Shown one piece after another: positions 1 to 5,319 of a stretch of 5,319 nucleotides of DNA (the first letter of the stretch is position 1; each line of letters opens with the position of its first letter). The position numbers and the translations under genes were made by a program. The stretch spans positions 1-5,319 of the forward strand of contig JAFCFQ010000030.1 in assembly GCA_017608545.1 (NCBI GenBank). The letters are read 5' to 3'. The DNA comes from Candidatus Aenigmatarchaeota archaeon (GTDB lineage: Archaea > Aenigmatarchaeota > Aenigmatarchaeia > Aenigmatarchaeales > Aenigmatarchaeaceae). The notes beneath the pieces were generated by a model. It saw only the letters and a program-made list of their open reading frames with translations, had not been told where the DNA came from and did no database searches.

Positions 1-1634
1 GCAAAGAAATCAAAACAGACGAAAATAAACCAATCAACATTTTAATTGAAGGAGACAATTATCATGCTCTTTCTGTTCTAAATTATACTCATAAAGGAAA
101 AATTGATGTGATATATATTGATCCGCCGTATAATACGGGAAATGAAAAATTTATGTTTAATGATAAAATTGTAGATAAAGAAGATGCCTATAGGCATAGT
201 AAATGGCTATCTTTTATGAGTAAGAGACTAAAATTGGCAAAATATTTGTTAAAAGGAAGTGGAATTATAATTGTTAGTATAGATGACAATGAACTCTCAC
301 AACTAAAACTTTTAATGGATGAAATTTTTGGAGAGAAAAATTTTGTGGCTTGTTTACCCACGATTATGAACTTAAAGGGAAATAATGATCAATTTGGTTT
401 TGCAGGAACTCATGAATATACGATAGTTTATGCAAAGAATAAAATGAAGGCCAAGATAAATGAATTTCCAATCGATGAAGAAAAAATATTTGAAAAATGG
501 GAGGAAGATGAATATGGGTATTATAAAAAAGGTGCTCCGTTAAGAGCTACGGGATCTGAAACAAAAAGGGAAGACCGCCCTAAAATGTTTTATCCTATTT
601 TACATGATGAAAATGAGGGATCACTTTCAACCATACCACAAGATGAATTTGTAAAATTATATGATGAGAAAACGAAAAAATTTAATGATGATTTTTTATT
701 AGAGATACAGAAAAAATATACAGAAAAAGGTTATATTTTTATTTTGCCATATGTAGATGAACATACTTATGGTCGATGGAGGTGGGGATACAAAGATAAT
801 ACTATTAAAAAAATAAAAACTGAGGTTATTGTGGTAAAAACGAGAAATGGATACACCTTATATAAAAAACAACGTCCATCTATCGGAGATTTGCCTACAA
901 AGAAACCAAAAACATTATTTTATAAACCTGAATACAGCAGTGGAAATGGAACAAACCAGTTAAGAGATATCATAGGTAAGAATGTTCCAAATATAAATGA
1001 GATACATCCAAAACCTCTTGCATTAATAAAAGATTTAATTTATTTATCCTCGAGCAAGGATTCTATTATTTTAGATTTTTTCGCAGGATCAGGAACAACA
1101 GGCCATGCTGTTTTAGAGTTGAATAAAGAGGATGGTGGAAATAGAAGATTTATTTTAGCAACTAACAACGAAAACAACATTTGTACAGATGTCTGTTATC
1201 CGAGAATTGAAAAAGTAATTAAAGGTTACAAAAATCTCAAAGGAGAATGGGTTGAAGGTTTAGGTGGAAACTTAAAATACTTCAAAACTGATTTTGTTGA
1301 TGCTGAGCCAACAGATTTAAACAAGAAGAAATTAGTGGATAAATCAACAGAGATGCTTTGTTTAAAAGAAGATTGTTTTGATTTGGTTAAAGAAGTAAAA
1401 CACTTTAGAATATTCAAAAATCCACAAGATAAATATTTGGGAATTATTTATGATGATGAAGGAATTGAGCCATTTAAAAAAGAGGTTAAAAAGTTAAAAA
1501 AGAAATTTGTAGTGTATGTATTTTCGTTAGATGAGAGTGCAAGAGAAGAAGAATTTGAAGATGCGGCTGAAATGGTCGAATTAAAACCAATACCTGCTGT
1601 TATATTAAATGTTTACAGGAGGATATTCAAATGA
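1..1634 (+). CDS. mod: Type III restriction-modification DNA methyltransferase (Mod), 5' truncated by window edge
   Basis: This subunit recognises the target site and methylates adenine N6 using S-adenosylmethionine; in Type III systems it also carries Res. The reading frame is open from base 3 and 543 residues are visible. The frame opens with an ILIEGDN segment, followed by catalytic motif IV DPPYNTGN (DPPY at 120-131). The S-adenosylmethionine-binding motif I, FAGSGTTG, lies much later (1080-1103). Motif IV before motif I is the beta-class order used by Type III Mod. About 310 residues between the two motifs would hold the target-recognition region, including a conserved-looking stretch near 895-965 (KPKTLFYKPEYSSG). 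After motif I come GGNRRFILATNNE and a TDVCYPRIEKVI stretch, also typical of the family. A GTG at 108 is only an internal valine: the upstream codons match the family, so the true start is off the left edge. The gene ends in TGA inside the res start codon. The family and role are secure; the DNA site cannot be read from sequence. Confidence 0.95.
   Translation, partial: KEIKTDENKPINILIEGDNYHALSVLNYTHKGKIDVIYIDPPYNTGNEKFMFNDKIVDKEDAYRHSKWLSFMSKRLKLAKYLLKGSGIIIVSIDDNELSQLKLLMDEIFGEKNFVACLPTIMNLKGNNDQFGFAGTHEYTIVYAKNKMKAKINEFPIDEEKIFEKWEEDEYGYYKKGAPLRATGSETKREDRPKMFYPILHDENEGSLSTIPQDEFVKLYDEKTKKFNDDFLLEIQKKYTEKGYIFILPYVDEHTYGRWRWGYKDNTIKKIKTEVIVVKTRNGYTLYKKQRPSIGDLPTKKPKTLFYKPEYSSGNGTNQLRDIIGKNVPNINEIHPKPLALIKDLIYLSSSKDSIILDFFAGSGTTGHAVLELNKEDGGNRRFILATNNENNICTDVCYPRIEKVIKGYKNLKGEWVEGLGGNLKYFKTDFVDAEPTDLNKKKLVDKSTEMLCLKEDCFDLVKEVKHFRIFKNPQDKYLGIIYDDEGIEPFKKEVKKLKKKFVVYVFSLDESAREEEFEDAAEMVELKPIPAVILNVYRRIFK
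1617..1622 (+). promoter_or_regulatory. Ribosome-binding site of res
   Basis: A consensus AGGAGG lies 8 nt before the ATG at 1631, within the last codons of mod. It settles the res start and, with the ATGA overlap, supports coupled translation of Mod and Res from one mRNA. Confidence 0.8.
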
Positions 1635-3826
1635 TAGAGTTAAAAAATTATCAAAAGGAGACTGTAGAAAGATTGAAGGAAAAGGTAGAAAGGGCTTTAA
1701 GGTCTCCTGAGAACGAGGTTGTTATTTTTCAAGCTCCAACAGGTTCAGGAAAAACATTAATGGTTTCTGAAACATTAAAAAAGCTGGTAAAAGAAGGGAA
1801 GCACAGCAAGAAATTATCTTTTATTTGGATCTCTGTTAGACATTTGCATGAGCAAAGCAAAGAAAAATTAGAGAGATATTACGAAGATGATAGACTAATT
1901 CAATGTTCTTATTTTGAAGATTTGGAAGACAGAAAAATAGGAGAGAATGAGATTTTATTCATAAATTGGCATAGCATAAACAAGAAAGATATAAACATTT
2001 ATGTAAGAGAAAACGAACAGGATAATAATCTAAATGCCATCATTCGAAATACAAAGGAAGAAGGAAGAGATATAATTTTGATTATAGATGAGAGCCACCA
2101 TACTGCTAAATCCGAAAGATCAAAAGAATTAATAGAGATTATTGGCCCGAAAGCAACTATTGAGGTATCTGCAACACCACAACTTACAGAAAATATTTTT
2201 GAAATTGAAAAGGTTCTTTTATCTGATGTCAAAGCTGAAGGAATGATTAAATCAGAAATTGTTGTTAATCCTGGCTTTCTGAACATTCCAGAGAACAGAA
2301 GAAAAAGCTCAGATGAATTAGTAATTGGAGAAGCTTTAAAGAAAAGGGAAGAATTAGCAAAATTATACAAAAAAGAAGGCACAAATATTAATCCTCTTGT
2401 TTTAATCCAATTGCCAGATAAAAGAAGTAATTTAATCAACAAAAAAGATGAAGTTTTGAAAATTCTAAAAGATAAATTTAACATAACTGAAGAAAATGGA
2501 AAACTTGCTGTCTGGCTTTCAGAAGAAAAAACAGATACCTTAACCAATATAGACAAACCAGATAATGAAGTAGAGGTTTTAGTTTTCAAACAGGCCATAG
2601 CTTTGGGATGGGATTGTCCAAGAGCTCAAATCCTTGTTATATTTAGAGAATCGAAAAGCTTCACTTTCACAATACAAACAATTGGCAGGATAATGAGAAT
2701 GCCAGAATTAAAATACTACGGCCATGACGAGTTAAATAAGGGTTATGTCTTTACCAACTTACCAAACATAACGATAACTGAAGATTATGCAAAAGATTAT
2801 GTTACTATTTACGAAGCAAAAAGAGATAATAAACTCTATAAAGAGATTTCATTACCTTCTGTTTATCTGAAGAGGCAAAGGGAAAGAACTAGGTTATCTG
2901 GAGAATTTTCTAGAATCTTTATGAAAGTAGCAGAAGAAATGAATTTGAAAAAGAGAATTACATTAAGACCATCAAAGGTTGTAAGTCCTATTATTGCTGA
3001 TGGTAGGATAGTCAATATAGATAAAACTGGAGAAATTGAACATAAAGGGACAATAGATGTTCAGTTAAATGTAGTTGAATTACAACATAGGTTTGATAAA
3101 TTCATTGCTGATAACTGTACACCTTATGCTCCTGTTGATTCAAGCGACAGAATGAAAACAGCGATTTATCGCTTTTTTAATGAGAAATTTAAGATGAAAA
3201 AATATGATCCTCAAGTTCAAAGAGTTGTTTTAGGAAAGGAAAATGTCCAAGCTTTTGTAGATGCAATCAATTTAGCAAAAGAAAGGTACAAAAAAGAAGT
3301 CGTGGAAAAATTAAGCGAAAGAAGGGAAATAATACATGTTCCTAAATGGGAAGTGCCTGTTATTATAAGTTATAATAGCAGATACAAAAGAGAAGAAAAG
3401 AAAAAATCAATCATGAAACCATTTTACACCAAAAAATCAAGTCAGCCAGAAAAACAATTTATTGAATTACTAGAAAAATCAGATAAGGTTAAATGGTGGT
3501 TCAAGAATGGAGAAAATGAAATAAAATATTTTGCTGTTTTATACAAAGATGAAAATGGTTTTGAAAGAGCGTTTTATGTTGATTTCATTGTGCAATTTAA
3601 AGATGGCTCCATTGGTTTGTTTGATACAAAAAGTGGGATGACCGCAAAAGATGCAGGACCAAGAGCTGAAGGTTTACAAAGATATATTAAAGAGCAAAAC
3701 AAGAAAGGAAAGAAGCTTTGGGGTGGAATTGCTATTTTTGTAAATGGAACATGGAGATATAACGATAATGAAAAATATGAATATAACCCAAATGATCTAT
3801 CTGATTGGAAGGTGTTAAATTTATGA
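1631..3826 (+). CDS. res: Type III restriction enzyme Res subunit (helicase-nuclease)
   Basis: This ATP-dependent DNA translocase and endonuclease would cut unmethylated DNA in complex with Mod. The 731-residue protein has superfamily 2 helicase motifs in order: a Q-motif-like NYQKE near residue 7, Walker A APTGSGKT (35-42, Lys41), the DEAH-type box DESHH (153-157), motif III SATP (180-183), a motif V-like ALGWDCPRA (324-332) and motif VI QTIGRIMRM (349-357). The C-terminus carries a PD-(D/E)xK nuclease: Glu607 in a predicted helix, Asp651 in YVDFIV, and Asp665-Thr-Lys667 in GLFDTKSG. All expected catalytic residues appear present, so the gene looks intact. The start is fixed by AGGAGG and a 4-bp ATGA overlap with mod. 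The protein is shorter than EcoP1I/EcoP15I Res (about 970 residues), so it belongs to a more compact branch. It ends in TGA at 3824-3826. Another helicase-nuclease role is possible, but pairing with Mod makes Type III Res by far the best call. Confidence 0.93.
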   Translation: MIELKNYQKETVERLKEKVERALRSPENEVVIFQAPTGSGKTLMVSETLKKLVKEGKHSKKLSFIWISVRHLHEQSKEKLERYYEDDRLIQCSYFEDLEDRKIGENEILFINWHSINKKDINIYVRENEQDNNLNAIIRNTKEEGRDIILIIDESHHTAKSERSKELIEIIGPKATIEVSATPQLTENIFEIEKVLLSDVKAEGMIKSEIVVNPGFLNIPENRRKSSDELVIGEALKKREELAKLYKKEGTNINPLVLIQLPDKRSNLINKKDEVLKILKDKFNITEENGKLAVWLSEEKTDTLTNIDKPDNEVEVLVFKQAIALGWDCPRAQILVIFRESKSFTFTIQTIGRIMRMPELKYYGHDELNKGYVFTNLPNITITEDYAKDYVTIYEAKRDNKLYKEISLPSVYLKRQRERTRLSGEFSRIFMKVAEEMNLKKRITLRPSKVVSPIIADGRIVNIDKTGEIEHKGTIDVQLNVVELQHRFDKFIADNCTPYAPVDSSDRMKTAIYRFFNEKFKMKKYDPQVQRVVLGKENVQAFVDAINLAKERYKKEVVEKLSERREIIHVPKWEVPVIISYNSRYKREEKKKSIMKPFYTKKSSQPEKQFIELLEKSDKVKWWFKNGENEIKYFAVLYKDENGFERAFYVDFIVQFKDGSIGLFDTKSGMTAKDAGPRAEGLQRYIKEQNKKGKKLWGGIAIFVNGTWRYNDNEKYEYNPNDLSDWKVLNL

Positions 3827-3993
3827 ACTCTAATAGAGAAGATAAAACTTTCGGCGGCGTGCGGAACTCTTCGCCTGCTATTGCAGGCTCGCCCTTCGGG
3901 TCTGCTAACAGAAGGATATGTGGCTCTTTACAGAGCCCAAATTTGCTCCGCTATCGCTCCGCAAACTTCACATATCCCCAGAACGTTATGTGA
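3823..3993 (+). pseudogene. Possible remnant of a third coupled gene, interrupted by a GC-rich repeat
   Basis: An ATG at 3823 overlaps the res TGA in the same ATGA arrangement as the mod-res junction. A plausible ribosome-binding site, GGAAGGTG (3807-3814), sits 8 nt upstream. The first codons (MNSNREDKT) are AT-rich like the neighbouring genes. The frame then runs into the GC-rich palindromic block and stops at 3993 after 56 codons. Beyond the first 8-9 codons the peptide is what translating the repeat would give and matches no family I recognise. This could be the start of a gene cut off when the repeat arrived, or a chance ATG at the end of res. I favour neither strongly, and a functional small protein is unlikely. 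Confidence 0.22.
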
Positions 3994-4006
3994 CATGGCA
4001 GGCGAA
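3850..4006. repeat. GC-rich palindromic intergenic element, possibly mobile or attC-like
   Basis: This block is about 54% G+C (hand count over 3851-4006) between genes near 30%, and it contains nested inverted repeats. A perfect 9-bp pair joins TTCGCCTGC (3870-3878) to GCAGGCGAA (3998-4006). A second perfect 9-bp pair joins GGATATGTG (3914-3922) to CACATATCC (3969-3977). That second stem encloses two small hairpins: GGCTCT/AGAGCC (3922-3927/3932-3937, sharing G3922 with the enclosing stem) and TTTGC/GCAAA (3942-3946/3961-3965). A local hairpin GCCTGC-TATT-GCAGGC (3873-3888) competes with the outer pair. No U-tract follows any stem, so this is not an ordinary intrinsic terminator. GTTATGT at 3985-3991 resembles an integron R' box, and ATAAAAC at 3842-3848 could be a degenerate R'' partner, but the L boxes are poor. 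A non-autonomous palindromic repeat is an equally good reading. No transposase is present, and no clear target-site duplication was found. Confidence 0.6.
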
Positions 4007-4016
4007 ATAATACATA

Positions 4017-4024
4017 AAGAGGTG
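4017..4024 (+). promoter_or_regulatory. Ribosome-binding site of the OLD-like ATPase gene
   Basis: AAGAGGTG, with a perfect GAGGTG core, lies 7 nt before the ATG at 4032. It falls just outside the GC-rich repeat, so translation of the ATPase does not depend on that element. Confidence 0.7.
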
Positions 4025-4031
4025 TGTAAAA

Positions 4032-5156
4032 ATGAAGATAAAATCAATATATATTCACAATTTTAGGTCAGTAAAGGATGCTGAGTTCGTGTTAAATGAT
4101 TATAATGTGTTTGTTGGAGCTAATAATTCTGGTAAAAGCAATATTATAACAGCATTACGGATATTTTATGAAGATGGGCCTAAATTTAATGAAAAAACAG
4201 ATTTCCCAAAATTCAAGACAGACGACAATGAAAGCTGGATAGAGATTGAGTATTTATTAACCGATGAAGAATTTGAAAATCTGAAAGAGGATTATAGAAA
4301 TTCTAATAATATTCTCAAAGTAAGGAAATATCTTAAATCTGGAGATGCTAGTAAAGTGAAATCTAATCAAAGTAATATTTATGCTTATGAAAATGGTAGC
4401 CTATCTTCTAATCTTTTTTATGGGGCTAAAAATATTTCTCAGGCTAAACTCGGCAATGTTATCTTTATCCCAGAAATTGCAAAAACCGAAGAAACACTAA
4501 AGTTATCGGGGCCTTCTCCGTTACGGAATACATTAACTTTTGTTATGAAAAAAGTTATTAAGACAAGCGAATCATTTAATTCTTTAAATAAAGCATTTAA
4601 AGATTTTAATGAAAATTTTAAGGAAGAAGTATCTAAAGACGGTGTTTCATTAGAAAATTTTAGAAATGAAATAAATGAAAATCTAAAAGAGTGGGGAGTT
4701 GAATTTAAGATAGATATAAATCCTGTTAAGCCAGAAGATATAATAAAAAATTTAGTATCGCATAGTTTTATTGATAAGATATTGGATAAAGAGATGAATG
4801 TTGGACTTTATGGTCAAGGATTACAAAGACATCTTATTTATGTGTTAATTAGGATCTCATCAAAATATAAAGAAGAAAAGAAATACGAGAAAAAAGAGTT
4901 CTCTCCGGAGTTAACGTTAATATTATTTGAAGAGCCAGAAGCTTTTTTGCACCCAACTCAACAAGAATATCTTGATTCGAGTTTAAGAACATTAGCTTCT
5001 GATGAAGAGCAGCAGGTTATTATAACTACTCACTCGCCTATTTTTGTAAGTAGAAATATAGATGATATATCTTCTCTAATAAAATTGCAAAAAGAAAATG
5101 GTATATCTAAATGTTTTCAAGTATCTGAAGATATAAAAACTAATATTCTAACATAA
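4032..5156 (+). CDS. OLD-family AAA ATPase (ATP-dependent nuclease family), N-terminal part ended by an in-frame stop
   Basis: The 374-residue product is the ATPase half of an OLD-type protein, a family of DNA-acting nucleases that includes phage P2 Old and many phage-defence proteins. The N-terminus has the family's opening strand and IHNFRSV motif, then Walker A GANNSGKS (29-36, Lys35). An ABC/SMC-like signature region YGQGLQRHL starts at residue 260. Walker B LILFEEPEAFLHP has its acidic pair at Glu300-Glu301, and the H-loop ITTHSP has His334. Every ATPase motif looks intact. Family members normally continue into a C-terminal Toprim nuclease domain, which is absent before the TAA at 5154-5156. 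The same frame continues open after that stop with family-like sequence, so the gene is probably a nonsense-mutated longer gene. The start is supported by GAGGTG 7 nt upstream. The specific defence system (Gabija-like, solitary OLD or other) cannot be assigned without the downstream neighbour. Confidence 0.85.
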   Translation: MKIKSIYIHNFRSVKDAEFVLNDYNVFVGANNSGKSNIITALRIFYEDGPKFNEKTDFPKFKTDDNESWIEIEYLLTDEEFENLKEDYRNSNNILKVRKYLKSGDASKVKSNQSNIYAYENGSLSSNLFYGAKNISQAKLGNVIFIPEIAKTEETLKLSGPSPLRNTLTFVMKKVIKTSESFNSLNKAFKDFNENFKEEVSKDGVSLENFRNEINENLKEWGVEFKIDINPVKPEDIIKNLVSHSFIDKILDKEMNVGLYGQGLQRHLIYVLIRISSKYKEEKKYEKKEFSPELTLILFEEPEAFLHPTQQEYLDSSLRTLASDEEQQVIITTHSPIFVSRNIDDISSLIKLQKENGISKCFQVSEDIKTNILT

Positions 5157-5319
5157 AATAATGAGTTGGCACAGCAATTAAAAAATAAGTTGGAAGATGA
5201 TAGTGTTGATGATGGTACGAAAAAAAGTATCAGAAAAATCTTAGGTAATACTGATGATGAAATACGTATGGAGGAAGAAGCTATCAGGTACTCCTTATGG
5301 CTCGATTCAGAAAGATCAT
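5157..5319 (+). pseudogene. Continuation of the OLD-like ATPase after an in-frame TAA, running off the window
   Basis: The 54 codons after the TAA are open in exactly the frame of the upstream ATPase. They begin NNELAQQLKNKLEDD and end EEEAIRYSLWLDSERS. From family knowledge, the region linking the ATPase to the Toprim domain of OLD-like proteins often has a similar acidic, aromatic 'RYxLWLDxERS' stretch, so this reads as the lost middle of the same protein. No frameshift is needed to join them. An ATG at 5268 is in frame but has no convincing ribosome-binding site, so separate translation is unlikely though not excluded. The Toprim catalytic residues would lie beyond the right edge. Confidence 0.65.

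Noticed and set aside
108..110. GTG as the start codon of mod
   Set aside because: The frame is open upstream to base 3 and encodes family-typical sequence (ILIEGDN and a following hydrophobic strand), so this is an internal valine.
807..813. A-run in mod as a phase-variation tract
   Set aside because: Seven A residues are ordinary at this base composition, and no longer homopolymer or tandem repeat is visible in the part of mod present.
1999..2598. 199-codon open frame on the minus strand inside res
   Set aside because: It lies wholly within a well-supported gene, is rich in Ser, Leu and Phe as expected from the antisense of AT-rich coding DNA, and shows no family motif.
3873..3888. Rho-independent terminator after res (GCCTGC-TATT-GCAGGC)
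   Set aside because: The 6-bp stem is followed by CTCGCCC, not a U-tract, and it competes with a longer pairing; better explained as part of the repeat.
3990..4018. Promoter for the ATPase (GTGACA, then CATAAA after 17 nt)
   Set aside because: The -10 match is only 4 of 6, and the implied start of transcription near 4025 would leave the ribosome-binding site outside the mRNA.
3881..4066. 61-codon open frame across the repeat and the start of the ATPase gene
   Set aside because: It is mostly a translation of the palindromic element and then overlaps the ATPase gene out of frame; no motif or convincing start.
5154..5156. TAA reassigned as a sense codon in this organism
   Set aside because: Only one TAA interrupts about 1,600 codons in three genes; a reassigned codon should appear many times in such AT-rich DNA.

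Overview
The window is an AT-rich, plus-strand stretch that looks like a bacterial (possibly archaeal) defence island. By hand count, sampled coding sequence is roughly 27-30% G+C. Genes are tightly packed and have clear Shine-Dalgarno sites (AGGAGG, GAGGTG). TGA is used as a real stop codon, so this is not a Mycoplasma-type code. I cannot name the organism from the sequence.

Layout. (1) Positions 1-1634 hold the 3' part of a Type III restriction-modification mod gene, a beta-class adenine methyltransferase whose N-terminus lies off the left edge. (2) Positions 1631-3826 hold the complete res gene, a superfamily 2 helicase with a C-terminal PD-(D/E)xK nuclease. It overlaps mod by 4 bp (ATGA), so the two are probably translationally coupled. 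(3) Positions 3827-4031 have no convincing complete gene. Most of this gap is a sharply bounded GC-rich block (about 54% G+C at 3851-4006) packed with inverted repeats. It resembles a mobile palindromic repeat or a degenerate integron attC-like site. An ATG that overlaps the res stop codon, with a good ribosome-binding site, starts a short reading frame that runs straight into this block. (4) From 4032 onward lies an OLD-family (overcoming lysogenization defect) AAA ATPase with Walker A, signature, Walker B and H-loop motifs. An in-frame TAA at 5154-5156 interrupts it. The same frame then stays open to the window end and encodes what looks like the normal continuation of the protein, so the gene is probably broken by one nonsense mutation or divided in two.

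How the parts fit. Mod would recognise and methylate a specific DNA site, and with Res it would cleave unmodified foreign DNA. The OLD-like ATPase is a family often found in phage defence, and its position next to an RM pair fits an accessory defence cluster. No feature shows that the ATPase works with the RM system; that is inference from position. The most unusual parts of the window are the GC-rich structured block and the in-frame stop in the ATPase gene.
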